From contig NZ_LT671675.1 in assembly GCF_900143685.1 (NCBI RefSeq), forward strand, positions 595,111 to 659,110: 64,000 nucleotides of DNA. Reading direction: 5' to 3'. This DNA comes from Parolsenella massiliensis (GTDB lineage: Bacteria; Actinomycetota; Coriobacteriia; Coriobacteriales; Atopobiaceae). Position numbers and translations under genes: made by a program. Under the pieces are notes generated by a model. That model had not been told where the DNA came from and did no database searches. It saw only the letters and a list, made by a program, of their open reading frames with translations. Below are positions 16,528 to 24,720 of this stretch, one piece after another; the first letter of the stretch is position 1, and every line of letters starts with the position of its first letter.

Positions 16528-16677
16528 CGTCCGAAACTAAAGAAGTGTACGACTTGCCGGCCGATTTTCGAGAAATAGAAGTAGCGCTGCACGGAAAGTC
16601 CCTGCTAGATGCGTCGTCTCGTTTTTGTGATGTCCGCTAAATGCTTGCAAGCTCGTACACTACTTGAGTTTGCGACG
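16528..16677. mobile_element. MITE-like 150-bp element with 25-bp terminal inverted repeats
   Basis: The left end 16528-16552 (CGTCCGAAACT..AAGAAGTGTACGA) and the right end 16653-16677 are inverted copies with 21 of 25 matching positions. The inner nine bases AGTGTACGA / TCGTACACT are perfect. The element is clearly AT-richer than its surroundings and has no ORF of note. No clear target-site duplication was seen. Confidence 0.5.
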
Positions 16678-16717
16678 GATAATCAGCGCCCTTCTTCGGT
16701 AGCGCGTCTGTGCCTCT

Positions 16718-16748
16718 GGTGACAATGGCGCCGAGGTCAACTGTCACC
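16718..16748. repeat. Degenerate type 1 repeat next to the TPP riboswitch promoter
   Basis: GGTGACA..GAGGTCAACTGTCACC. The right end, ACTGTCACCATCGC, is identical to the end of the repeat upstream of feoAB, and in both places a GCTAGAATC box follows. Confidence 0.6.
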
Positions 16749-16771
16749 ATCGCCCCGGGAGCGCACCGTGC

Positions 16772-16777
16772 TAGAAT
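16772..16777 (+). promoter_or_regulatory. Putative -10 box of the thiamine transport operon
   Basis: TAGAAT in the context GCTAGAATC, about 15 bases before the riboswitch aptamer. The same GCTAGAATC occurs before feoAB at 21492. No good -35 was found. Confidence 0.45.
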
Positions 16778-16791
16778 CACGGACGACAGAA

Positions 16792-16877
<86 letters not shown>

Positions 16878-16895
16878 TTATAGGTACGTATGTAC

Positions 16896-16925
16896 GAGGC
16901 TCCCGCATGTGCGAGGGCCTCTTTT
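16896..16925 (+). terminator. Riboswitch expression-platform terminator
   Basis: GAGGCTCCCGCA / TGCGAGGGCCTC hairpin followed by TTTT, between the aptamer and the first gene. It is the likely OFF-state terminator. Confidence 0.85.
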
Positions 16926-16950
16926 GGTTCTCGCGGAAAGCGAGGAATGC

Positions 16951-17259
16951 ATGGAGTGCAGTGTGGCCATCCAAGTCCTGCCGATGGACTCGGCAAGTGA
17001 CGAGGAGACGATCCGCGTCGTGGACGCCGTGATCGCAGAGATCCAGAAGTACGACGTCAACCCCTATGTGGGCCCGTTCGAGACCGCCATCGAGGGCGAC
17101 TACGACACGTGCATGGAGGTCCTCAAGAAGTGCCAGCTCGTGGCCGCCGAGGCGGGCTGCGGCCAGGTCATGACCTACGCCAAGATCAACTACAAGCCCA
17201 ACGGTGCCGTGCTCTCTACCGAGAAGAAGGTTGGCAAGTACCACCAGGGGGAGAACTAG
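16951..17259 (+). CDS. Thiamine-binding protein, MTH1187/YkoF-like (DUF77)
   Basis: 102-residue protein of the MTH1187 family, small ferredoxin-like folds known from YkoF-type proteins to bind thiamine or its pyrimidine part. It shows AIQVLPMD at the N-terminus, VDAVIAEIQKYDVNPYVGPFE, and the typical KINYKPNG near the C-terminus. It is the first gene after the TPP riboswitch and lies 4 bases upstream of the permease gene, so it is co-regulated with the ABC importer. The ATG at 16951 has GAGGA upstream. It may scavenge or hand over the imported ligand (inference). Confidence 0.9.
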   Translation: MECSVAIQVLPMDSASDEETIRVVDAVIAEIQKYDVNPYVGPFETAIEGDYDTCMEVLKKCQLVAAEAGCGQVMTYAKINYKPNGAVLSTEKKVGKYHQGEN

Positions 17260-17263
17260 CCCC

Positions 17264-18049
17264 ATGGCTGCGCGCGCCAAGAAGAACCGGGCCCGCTGGG
17301 TGGCTCCCACCGTCACCGTCGTGGGGCTGCTCGTCATCTGGCAGCTCGTCTGCACGGCGGGACTCGTGCCCACCTACCTTCTGCCGAGCCCCGTCCAGGT
17401 GGTCGAGGCGCTCGTGGGAGACCTGCCGCTGCTCGTGAGCCACTCGGGCACCACGATCGCCGAGGCGATTCTGGGACTTGTGCTGGGCGTCGCCGTGGGC
17501 TTCGTCGTGGCTGTGCTCATGGACCGCTTCGACGTGGTCTACCGCGCGCTCGACCCCATCGTCACCGTGTCTCAGACCATTCCCACCGTGGCCATCGCGC
17601 CTCTGCTCGTGCTGTGGTTTGGCTATGGCCTCATGCCAAAGGTGCTGCTTGTGGTGCTGGGAACGTTCTTCCCGATCACGGTGTCGCTTGCGAGCGGCTT
17701 TAGGAGCGTGGACCCGGACGCCATCGACCTCATGCGCACGATGCGCGCGAGCCGCCGCCAGATCTTCTGGATTGCCAAGCTGCCCGCGGCCATGAGCGAG
17801 TTCTTCGCGGGCCTGCGCATCAGCGCCACCTATGCCGTCGTAGGCGCCGTGGTCTCCGAGTGGCTCGGCGGCTTCGTGGGCCTGGGCGTCTACATGACGC
17901 GCGTGCGCAAGTCCTACTCCTACGACAAGATGTTTGCCGTCATTCTCATCATATCGGCGCTCTCCCTGGCGCTCATGGCGCTCGTGAGCCTGCTGCGCCG
18001 CGTCTCCATGCCCTGGGAGAGGGCGGAAAGAAAGGACCAAGACCAATGA
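17264..18049 (+). CDS. thiX: ABC transporter permease, ThiX-type (HMP/thiamine precursor import)
   Basis: 261-residue inner-membrane permease of the SsuC/TauC family. The N-terminal helix is at about 12-32, with five further helices, and the EAA-like loop reads DLMRTMRASRRQIFWIAKLPAA near 155-176, the contact site for the ATPase. The TPP riboswitch and the THI5-like binding protein next to it indicate thiamine-pyrimidine (HMP or formylaminopyrimidine) import rather than sulphonate import. The start has GGGGGAGAACTAGCCCC before the ATG. The stop overlaps the next start by 4 bases (ATGA). Confidence 0.88.
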   Translation: MAARAKKNRARWVAPTVTVVGLLVIWQLVCTAGLVPTYLLPSPVQVVEALVGDLPLLVSHSGTTIAEAILGLVLGVAVGFVVAVLMDRFDVVYRALDPIVTVSQTIPTVAIAPLLVLWFGYGLMPKVLLVVLGTFFPITVSLASGFRSVDPDAIDLMRTMRASRRQIFWIAKLPAAMSEFFAGLRISATYAVVGAVVSEWLGGFVGLGVYMTRVRKSYSYDKMFAVILIISALSLALMALVSLLRRVSMPWERAERKDQDQ

Positions 18050-19083
18050 GTAAGTCAATCTCTCGCCGTTCGTTCGTCGCCGGCGCGGCCGCTGCCGCCG
18101 CCACGTGCGGTCTGGCCGCCTGCGGTGGCTCGGGTGCTGCCGCCACGACCGAGGCCGCTTCCACGGCTGCCGCCTCCGGTGACGCCACGAAGCTCACCTT
18201 CGTGCTCGACTACACGCCCAACACCAACCACTCCGGCGTCTACGTGGCCATCGCCAAGGGCTACTACGCCGACGAGAACCTCGACGTCGAGGTCGTGCAG
18301 CCGCCCGAGGACGGCGCCGACGCCCTCGTGGGCACCGGCAAGGCCCAGGTGGGCATGGGCTACCAGGACGTCATGGCCAACTACCTCGGCTCCGACGACA
18401 AGCTGCCCGTCACGGCCATCGCCGCGACCATCCAGCACAACACCTCGGGCATCATGAGCCGCGCCGGCGAGGGCATCGATCGCCCCCGCGGCATGGAGGG
18501 CAAGCGCTACGGCACCTGGGACCAGGACGTCGAGAAGGCCATCGTCAAGAGCGTCGTCGAGACCGACGGCGGCGACTTCTCCAAGGTCGAGCTCGTGCCG
18601 TCCGGCGACGAGGTCAGCGGCCTGAAGTCCAACCAGTTCGACTGCGTCTGGGGCTATGAGGCCTGGGGCCTGCAGAACGCCAAGATCCAGGGCCTGGACT
18701 GCGACTACTGGTCCTTCCGCAGCATCGATTCGGCGTTCGACTACTACACGCCCGTCATCATCGCCAACGACGACTTCCTCAAGGACAGCCCCGAGGTCGC
18801 CAAGGCGTTCCTGCGCGCCACGAAGAAGGGCTACGAGTTCTGCGTCGAGAACCCCGACGAGGCCGCCCAGATCCTGTGCGACGCCGCGCCCGAGACGGAC
18901 GCCGAGCTCGCGAAGGCCAGCGCCGAGTACCTCGCCGACCAGTACACGGCCGATGCCTCCAGCTGGGGCATCATCGACCCCGACCGCTGGGCCGCGTTCT
19001 ACACGTGGATGAACGACAACCAGCTTACGCCCGTCGCGCTCGACGTCAACGGCGGCTTCTCCATGGACTACCTGGAGCAGTAG
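18046..19083 (+). CDS. thiY: ABC substrate-binding lipoprotein, ThiY/THI5-like
   Basis: 345-residue extracytoplasmic binding protein of the NMT1/THI5-like family. The N-terminus has a Tat-like SRRSF (residues 6-10) and a lipobox LAAC with the cysteine at 26, so it may be exported folded and then lipidated. Mature sequence KLTFVLDYTPNTNHSGVYVA and VGTGKAQVGMGYQD are typical of pyrimidine-binding ThiY proteins. ATG overlaps the permease stop, implying tight coupling. Together with ThiX and ThiZ it should import a thiamine pyrimidine precursor under TPP control. Confidence 0.9.
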   Translation: MSKSISRRSFVAGAAAAAATCGLAACGGSGAAATTEAASTAAASGDATKLTFVLDYTPNTNHSGVYVAIAKGYYADENLDVEVVQPPEDGADALVGTGKAQVGMGYQDVMANYLGSDDKLPVTAIAATIQHNTSGIMSRAGEGIDRPRGMEGKRYGTWDQDVEKAIVKSVVETDGGDFSKVELVPSGDEVSGLKSNQFDCVWGYEAWGLQNAKIQGLDCDYWSFRSIDSAFDYYTPVIIANDDFLKDSPEVAKAFLRATKKGYEFCVENPDEAAQILCDAAPETDAELAKASAEYLADQYTADASSWGIIDPDRWAAFYTWMNDNQLTPVALDVNGGFSMDYLEQ

Positions 19084-19085
19084 GG

Positions 19086-19901
19086 ATGACGGACGTGTCT
19101 GACAGCTCGCGAGCAGGCGGCGCGGCGGCGGGCGTGGGCCCGGTGCCCGCCCTGGAGGTGCGAAACCTCACGCTTGCCTGGGAGGGCTCCGAGACGCCCA
19201 CGGTGAGAGACGTTTCCCTTGCCGTGGCGCCGGGCGAGATGGTGTGCCTCGTGGGCCGCTCCGGCTGCGGAAAGTCCACGCTGTTCCATGGCATGGCCGG
19301 CCTCACGAAGCCCGTCTCGGGAAGCGTCTTGCTGCATGGCGAGGACGTCACGGGCAAGCCCGGGCGCATCTCCTACATGTTGCAGAAGGATCTGCTGCTG
19401 CCCCAGCGCACGATCATGGCCAACGTCTGCCTTCCGCTGACGCTTGCCGGCACGTCTCGCGCCGAGGCCCGCGCCCAGGCCGAGCCGCTGTTCGAGCGCT
19501 TTGGCCTGGACGGCACGCAGGGAAGCTATCCCAGCGAGCTGTCGGGCGGCATGCGCCAGCGCGCGGCGCTTCTGCGCACGTACCTCATGGACAATGACGT
19601 CGTGCTCATGGACGAGCCGTTCAGCGCCCTGGACGCCCTCACGCGCCAGGACATGCGCTCGTGGTTCCTCTCGCTCGTGAGCGACCTGGGGATGTCGTGC
19701 GTGCTCGTGACGCACGACGTGGACGAGGCGGTCGAGATGGCCGACCGCATCCTCGTCATGAGCGGCAACCCCACGGTTGGCGTCCCGAGCGGCATCGTGG
19801 GCGAGGTCCGCATCGACTGCGCCCGCAGCGAGCGCGCGGACTGGCTGCTCACGCCCACCTCGCTCGAGGCCAAGCGCGAGGTGCTGCTGCTGTTGGGTTA
19901 G
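19086..19901 (+). CDS. thiZ: ABC transporter ATP-binding protein, ThiZ-type
   Basis: 271-residue ATPase. It has Walker A GRSGCGKST (about residues 57-65), Q-loop MLQKDLLLPQ, signature LSGGMRQR, Walker B VLMDEPF, a D-loop SALD and the switch histidine in LVTHDVDEA. It belongs to the SsuB/TauB-like group that pairs with ThiX/ThiY. The ATG lies 2 bases after the thiY stop. The last gene of the riboswitch-controlled operon, it is closed by a strong bidirectional terminator 4 bases past the stop. Confidence 0.9.
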   Translation: MTDVSDSSRAGGAAAGVGPVPALEVRNLTLAWEGSETPTVRDVSLAVAPGEMVCLVGRSGCGKSTLFHGMAGLTKPVSGSVLLHGEDVTGKPGRISYMLQKDLLLPQRTIMANVCLPLTLAGTSRAEARAQAEPLFERFGLDGTQGSYPSELSGGMRQRAALLRTYLMDNDVVLMDEPFSALDALTRQDMRSWFLSLVSDLGMSCVLVTHDVDEAVEMADRILVMSGNPTVGVPSGIVGEVRIDCARSERADWLLTPTSLEAKREVLLLLG

Positions 19902-19905
19902 AAAT

Positions 19906-19946
19906 AAAGGAGGGGTGTCGCAAACCGCTTGCGGCACCCCTCCTTT
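19906..19946. terminator. Bidirectional rho-independent terminator
   Basis: 18-bp stem AAAGGAGGGGTGTCGCAA / TTGCGGCACCCCTCCTTT with a 5-base loop and one G-T pair, between the convergent thiZ and MocA genes. The stem ends give a short T-run in both directions. Confidence 0.88.
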
Positions 19947-19964
19947 GTGTATCTTGCGCCCGCG

Positions 19965-21086
19965 CTATTCCACGCGGAAGTCGGCCGGGAAGCTCACGTT
20001 TGCCTGGTTGCGGATTTCGTCGCAGATGGCGAGCGAGCCGAGCGTGACGTCGCAGAAGCTCGACTCGGCGCCGCGGGCGTCCATGCTGGCGCCCCACAGC
20101 GTGTCGAGGCGCTCGCCGCGCACGATGCTCACGAAGTCGCGGACCTCGAAGACCATGTTGTTGCCGCACGGTGCGATGGGCAGCTCCTCGACCACGCTGC
20201 CCACGCTGTTCGTCTTCGTGGTGGCAGATCCCCGCACGGCCTGGCCGCGCACCATGAGGCTCGCGGCCTGCGGCACGCTCATGGCATCGAGCGACAGCGT
20301 GCCCAGGTCGCCCTCGATCTGGCAGGGGAGCAGGTCGGTGGAGATCTTGGAATAGGCGAGCTCGACGACGAGGCCGGGCGTTCCCGAGCGGCGGCCGTAC
20401 GTGCACAGCACAGATCCCGCCCCGTCGATGACGCCGCCGGTGGACTCGGTGTGGGCGTCGGAGATGAGCGTGGGCGCCGCGACGATGCGCTCGGGCACGC
20501 CAAAGAGCGCCACCATGGGCTCGATGCAGTAGACGCCCAGGTCCATGAGGGCACCGGAGGCCATTCTCGCGTCGAAGATGTTCGTGTGGCGGCCGGCCTT
20601 CACGTCGTCATAGCGCGAGGAGTACTTGCCAAAGCGGAACGTCGCACGGCGAAGGCGGCCCAGGCGCGGCAGCTCTCGCCAGATCTGGGCCCAGGCCGGG
20701 TCGTGGACGGGGCGCATGGCCTCGAGCGCCACGACGTGGTGCAACTCGGCGGCCGCGTAGAGCGACTGCGCCTCGTAGCGGTTGGAGCACAGGGGCTTCT
20801 CGACCAGGACGTGTTTGTCGCCGCGCACGCAGGCGAGCGCCTGCTCGCAGTGGCAGGCGTTGGGCGTGGCGATGTAGACGGCGTCGACGTCCGGGCAGTT
20901 GGCGAGCTGCTCGAGCGAGGTGAACGGGCGGCTGCCGCCGTGCTTCTCGGTGAACTCGCGGGCGCTCACGGGGTTTCTCGACAGCGTGCCCACGTACTCG
21001 ATGCCCTCGACCTGCTTGACGGCCGCGATGAGGTCGTCGCTGATCATGGACGTGCCGATGGTTGCGAGTCGAATGCTGTCTGCCAT
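19965..21086 (-). CDS. Gfo/Idh/MocA family oxidoreductase (second copy type)
   Basis: 373-residue dehydrogenase with N-terminal Rossmann fold (RLATIGTSMISDDLIAA), ATPNACHCEQA and the catalytic-region LVEKPLCSNRYEA near 95-107. The C-terminal part carries GALMDLGVYCIEP, typical of the dihydrodiol dehydrogenase-like branch. Only distantly similar to the gene at 11525. Monocistronic and convergent with thiZ. Substrate unknown. Confidence 0.88.
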   Translation of the reverse strand: MADSIRLATIGTSMISDDLIAAVKQVEGIEYVGTLSRNPVSAREFTEKHGGSRPFTSLEQLANCPDVDAVYIATPNACHCEQALACVRGDKHVLVEKPLCSNRYEAQSLYAAAELHHVVALEAMRPVHDPAWAQIWRELPRLGRLRRATFRFGKYSSRYDDVKAGRHTNIFDARMASGALMDLGVYCIEPMVALFGVPERIVAAPTLISDAHTESTGGVIDGAGSVLCTYGRRSGTPGLVVELAYSKISTDLLPCQIEGDLGTLSLDAMSVPQAASLMVRGQAVRGSATTKTNSVGSVVEELPIAPCGNNMVFEVRDFVSIVRGERLDTLWGASMDARGAESSFCDVTLGSLAICDEIRNQANVSFPADFRVE

Positions 21087-21201
21087 GCTGTGCTCCCGTG
21101 ACGAGGATTGTGCTCACTGTGTGCGATTCTATGGTCGATTGGCCGCGTGAGCAGCGGCTTATTTGTGAGCGGCGGCTGCAGAAAAAATCTTGGATTGGGA
21201 C

Positions 21202-21231
21202 TTGCGCGCGCGTGGGGCTTTCCGCTATAGT
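21202..21231 (+). promoter_or_regulatory. Putative tRNA-Thr promoter
   Basis: TTGCGC at 21202-21207 and TATAGT at 21226-21231, spacing 18, about 40 bases before the tRNA. Confidence 0.55.
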
Positions 21232-21272
21232 TCTTATTCGCTAACGCGCACAGCGCGGCGGCACATGGAGTT

Positions 21273-21348
21273 GCCAGCTTAGCTCAGTTGGTAGAGCACC
21301 GCTCTCGTAAAGCGGGGGTCACCAGTTCAAGTCTGGTAGCTGGCTCCA
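21273..21348 (+). tRNA. tRNA-Thr (anticodon CGT)
   Basis: 76 bases including an encoded CCA. The acceptor stem GCCAGCT pairs with AGCTGGC, and the D-arm is TTAGCTCAGTTGGTAGAGCA-like. The anticodon stem CCGCT/AGCGG holds the loop CTCGTAA, and the T-arm contains GTTCAAG. It reads ACG threonine codons. Confidence 0.95.
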
Positions 21349-21359
21349 TCGAATGCTTC

Positions 21360-21389
21360 GGGCCGGGGACGGTTGTCCTCGGTCCGTTT
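21360..21389 (+). terminator. Rho-independent terminator after tRNA-Thr
   Basis: GGGCCGGGGAC / GTCCTCGGTCC stem with G-T pairs and a short loop, then GTTTTCGTTT. Confidence 0.75.
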
Positions 21390-21421
21390 TCGTTTGTGCG
21401 CCTGGTTTTGGGCGCCTGGGC

Positions 21422-21486
21422 GGCGACAGTTTGACCCCGCCCCCGACTGTCACCGTGACACTTGGGGACGGGGTCAAACTGTCACC
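21422..21486. repeat. Type 1 double-arm hairpin repeat before feoAB
   Basis: The left arm 21422-21453 and right arm 21455-21486 pair at about 28 of 32 positions around TTTGACCCCG and CGGGGTCAAA cores. It lies immediately upstream of the probable feoAB -10 box. Confidence 0.88.
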
Positions 21487-21491
21487 ATCGC

Positions 21492-21538
21492 GCTAGAATC
21501 GTCTCAGATGAATGGTTAAACAGTTAACTAAGGCTAAC
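21492..21538 (+). promoter_or_regulatory. Probable feoAB promoter and possible iron-regulator site
   Basis: TAGAAT at 21494-21499 is a plausible -10. An AT-rich stretch GGTTAAACAGTTAAC followed by TAAGGCTAAC (21514-21538) has dyad character and resembles DtxR/IdeR-type boxes. That regulator is expected for Feo genes in actinobacteria, but the match is only partial. Confidence 0.4.
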
Positions 21539-21555
21539 AACGGAGGGGTCCGTTC

Positions 21556-23916
21556 ATGAGACTCGATGCGCTTGAGGTTGGCAAGGACGCCGTCGTGGCG
21601 TCTGTCGACGCGGATGACAAAGCGCTTCACCAGCACATTCTCGATATGGGGCTCACGCCTGGCACCGAGGTGACCATGGTGAAGTACGCCCCCATGGGAG
21701 ACCCGCTCGAGATTCGCCTGCGCGGCTACGAGCTCACGCTACGAAAGGCCGACGCCGCCCGCATCGAGCTCGCCGGCGTCCACGACACGGACGCCCGTCC
21801 GCGCGAGAACTCCCACGTGGCGCCCACGGCCCACCCGGCGCTGGGGGAGGGCACGCTGTCCCCGCGCGGCGGCGCGTCCCCCATCCCGGAGGGCAAGGAG
21901 CTCACCTTTGCGCTCGCCGGTAACCAGAACTGCGGCAAGACCACGCTGTTCAACCAGCTCACGGGCTCGAACCAGCACGTGGGCAACTTCCCTGGCGTCA
22001 CGGTGGACCGCAAGGACGGCCAGATTCGCGGGCACGCCGAGGCCACGGTGACGGACCTGCCGGGCATCTACTCGCTGTCGCCCTACACAAGCGAGGAGGT
22101 CGTGAGCCGCAGGTTCATCCTGTACTCGGACCCCAACGCCATCATCAACATCGTCGACGCCACCAACATCGAGCGAAACCTCTACCTGACGCTTCAGCTC
22201 ATGGAGCTCGACCGGCCCATGGTGCTCGCGCTCAACATGATGGACGAGGTCACGGCCAACGGCGGCACCATCGACGTCAACCTGCTCGAGGGGCTTCTCG
22301 GCATCCCGGTGGTGCCCATCTCCGCGGCCAAGGGCGAGGGCATCAGCGAGCTCGTGGAGCACGCCCTGCACGTGGCTCGCTACCAGGAGCGCCCGGGGCG
22401 CCTGGACTTCTGCGCGGCGGACGGCCCGGACGGCGGCGCCCTGCACCGCTGCATCCACGGCATCGCCCACCTCATCGAGGACCACGCCAAGCGCGCGAAC
22501 ATCCCCGTGCGCTTCGCCTCCACCAAGCTCGTCGAGGGCGACGAGCTCGTCATCGAGGCGCTCGGGCTCGACAAGAACGAACTCGACGCCATCGAGCACA
22601 TCATCACCCAGATGGAGGAGGAGGCGGGCACCGACCGCCTCTCCGCCCTCGCCGACATGCGCTTCTCGTTCATCGGCGAGGTGTGCGACAAGTGCGTCGT
22701 GCGTCCCCACGAGAGCCGCGAGCACGCCCGCTCGGTGGCCATCGACCGCGTGCTGACGGGCCGTCACACGGCGGTGCCGGCGTTTATCGTGATCATGGGC
22801 CTGGTGTTCTGGCTCACGTTCGGCGTCATCGGCGCGTGGCTGCAGGGCCTCATGGAGCAGTTCGTCGACTGGGCCACGGCTGGCATTGACGCGGGCCTTG
22901 CGGCGTGGGGCGTGAACCCCGTGGTCCACTCGCTCATCGTTGACGGCGTGTGCGCGGGCGTGGGCAGCGTGCTGTCGTTCCTGCCCATCATCGTCGTGCT
23001 GTTCCTGTTCCTGTCCATTCTCGAGGACTCGGGCTACATGGCGCGCGTGGCGTTCGTGATGGACAAGCTTCTGCGCCACTTTGGCCTGTCGGGGCGCAGC
23101 TTCGTGCCCATGCTCATCGGCTTTGGCTGCTCGGTGCCGGCCGTCATGGCCACGCGCACGCTGCCCTCCGAGCACGACCGCCGCATGACCGTCATGCTCA
23201 CGCCGTTCATGAGCTGCTCGGCCAAGCTGCCCGTCTATGGCCTTTTGTGCTCGGCGTTCTTTGCCCGTGGCAGCGTGGCCGCCATGATCTCGCTGTACGT
23301 GCTCGGCATCCTCGTGGGTATGGTCGTGGCGCTCGTGCTGGGGCACACGGCGTTCAAGGGCGAGCCCGTGCCGTTCGTCATGGAGCTTCCCAACTACCGC
23401 ATGCCCAGCGCCAAGACCACGCTGCTGCTTGCGTGGGACAAGGCGAAGGGATTCATCACGAAGGCGTTCACGATCATCTTCGTGGCGAGCGTCGTGGTGT
23501 GGTTCCTCCAGACGTTTGATGTGCAGCTCAACGTCGTGACCGATCAGTCGAGCTCGCTGCTCGCGCGCCTGGGCGGCCTCATCGCGCCGGTGTTCGCGCC
23601 GCTTGGCTTTGGCGACTGGCGTGCCAGCACGGCGCTCGTGTGCGGCCTTATCGCCAAGGAGAGCGTCATCTCCACGCTCACGGTGCTGCTCGGCTCCACG
23701 AGCGCCGCGGTGCTGCAGACGATGTTCACGCCGTTCACGGCCTTCGTGTTCCTCACGTTCGTGCTGCTGTACCCGCCGTGCGTGGCCGCTATCTCCACGG
23801 TGAAGTCCGAGCTGGGCGGCCGTTGGGCCGTGGCCGTCTTTGCCCTCCAGATTGGCGTGGCCTGGCTCGCGGCGTTTGTCGTCCACACGATCGGTCTGCT
23901 GCTGGGCCTGGCATGA
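21556..23916 (+). CDS. feoB: FeoA-FeoB fusion, ferrous iron transporter
   Basis: 786 residues. Residues 1-75 form a FeoA (SH3-like) domain (HILDMGLTPGTEVTMVKYAP), followed by a roughly 40-residue linker. The FeoB GTPase has G1 GNQNCGKTT near 121-129, G2 FPGVTVDRKDG, G3 DLPGIYS and G4 NMMDE. The membrane region holds gate motifs ARVAFVMDKLLRHFGLSGRS and FGCSVPAVMATRT with further helices to the end. It imports Fe2+ under anaerobic conditions. FeoA and FeoB are often separate genes; here they are one chain. No FeoC is visible. The start has CGGAGGGG upstream. Confidence 0.95.
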   Translation: MRLDALEVGKDAVVASVDADDKALHQHILDMGLTPGTEVTMVKYAPMGDPLEIRLRGYELTLRKADAARIELAGVHDTDARPRENSHVAPTAHPALGEGTLSPRGGASPIPEGKELTFALAGNQNCGKTTLFNQLTGSNQHVGNFPGVTVDRKDGQIRGHAEATVTDLPGIYSLSPYTSEEVVSRRFILYSDPNAIINIVDATNIERNLYLTLQLMELDRPMVLALNMMDEVTANGGTIDVNLLEGLLGIPVVPISAAKGEGISELVEHALHVARYQERPGRLDFCAADGPDGGALHRCIHGIAHLIEDHAKRANIPVRFASTKLVEGDELVIEALGLDKNELDAIEHIITQMEEEAGTDRLSALADMRFSFIGEVCDKCVVRPHESREHARSVAIDRVLTGRHTAVPAFIVIMGLVFWLTFGVIGAWLQGLMEQFVDWATAGIDAGLAAWGVNPVVHSLIVDGVCAGVGSVLSFLPIIVVLFLFLSILEDSGYMARVAFVMDKLLRHFGLSGRSFVPMLIGFGCSVPAVMATRTLPSEHDRRMTVMLTPFMSCSAKLPVYGLLCSAFFARGSVAAMISLYVLGILVGMVVALVLGHTAFKGEPVPFVMELPNYRMPSAKTTLLLAWDKAKGFITKAFTIIFVASVVVWFLQTFDVQLNVVTDQSSSLLARLGGLIAPVFAPLGFGDWRASTALVCGLIAKESVISTLTVLLGSTSAAVLQTMFTPFTAFVFLTFVLLYPPCVAAISTVKSELGGRWAVAVFALQIGVAWLAAFVVHTIGLLLGLA

Positions 23917-23923
23917 CATCCCG

Positions 23924-23998
23924 CCCTGCCATTGGGGACGGGTCCCAGTGGCAGGTGCGGCGACTACCTGCCATTGGGACCCGTCCCCATTGGCAGGG
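23924..23998. repeat. Type 2 hairpin repeat after feoB
   Basis: 32-bp arms at 23924-23955 and 23967-23998, 30 of 32 paired, with an 11-base loop and core CCATTGGGGACGGGTCCC. It begins 7 bases after the feoB stop. Confidence 0.9.
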
Positions 23999-24048
23999 CA
24001 GCTGTTAGAATGGGCAACCGACTAACCGCTCAAGCACAGGAGAAGCCC

Positions 24049-24717
24049 ATGGCACGTCCCGAGAGAATCGATTGCGTCCTGTTCGACTGCGATGGCGTCC
24101 TCATCGACTCGGAGCCCATCGCCGCACGCCGCAACGTGATCGTCTTTGGGCGCATGGGCATCCCCGCCACGTTCGAGGACTGCCTCACGATGTGCGGCCA
24201 GGACGGCAAGACCACCATCCCGGCCATCGGCGCCAAGTACGGCATCGACGTCACGGCAGAGGAGTTCTTCGCCGCCAAGGAGGAGTGCATCCGCGCCGGC
24301 GCCATCGAGGCCGTGAGCTACCGCATGCCCGAGGCGGACACCCTGCCCGGCATCCATGACGTGTTGCGCCGCCTGCGCGCGGCTGGCATCCTCACGGGGC
24401 TCGTCTCCACCACGGTGGCCTCGCACATCCTCGTGGGCCTTGACCGCTTCGAGCTTGCCTCGATGTTCGACTGCATCGTCACCGGCGACATGGTGGAGCG
24501 CCACAAGCCCGACCCCATGCCCTACCAGACGGCCATGGAGTACCTGCACGTGGATCCCGCCCACACCGTCGTGGTCGAGGACTCGCCCGCGGGCATCAGG
24601 AGCGGCCTTGCCGCCGGCTGCTACGTGCTGGGATTTCGCGGGTCCGAGACGGTGAAGCAGGACGTCTCCGCCGCCAACGAGGTGCTCGACAGCTACTTCG
24701 ACTTCGACCTGGCCTAG
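24049..24717 (+). CDS. HAD-superfamily phosphatase (beta-phosphoglucomutase-like)
   Basis: 222-residue HAD hydrolase. The nucleophile motif is LFDCDGVLIDSE with the aspartate at 13. Motif II TGLVSTT is near residue 120, the motif III lysine lies in ERHKPDP, and motif IV is VVEDSPAGIRSG. The four-helix cap inserted after motif I places it with beta-PGM/phosphatase subgroup YniC/Gph-like enzymes. The substrate is probably a small sugar phosphate. The start is set by CAGGAGAAGCCC. It sits 3 bases upstream of the EamA gene and is probably co-transcribed with it. Confidence 0.85.
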   Translation: MARPERIDCVLFDCDGVLIDSEPIAARRNVIVFGRMGIPATFEDCLTMCGQDGKTTIPAIGAKYGIDVTAEEFFAAKEECIRAGAIEAVSYRMPEADTLPGIHDVLRRLRAAGILTGLVSTTVASHILVGLDRFELASMFDCIVTGDMVERHKPDPMPYQTAMEYLHVDPAHTVVVEDSPAGIRSGLAAGCYVLGFRGSETVKQDVSAANEVLDSYFDFDLA

Positions 24718-24720
24718 CGC

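Noticed and set aside
21190-21260. Second tRNA or small RNA upstream of tRNA-Thr
   Set aside because: No cloverleaf or hairpin-terminator pattern was found; only a likely promoter.
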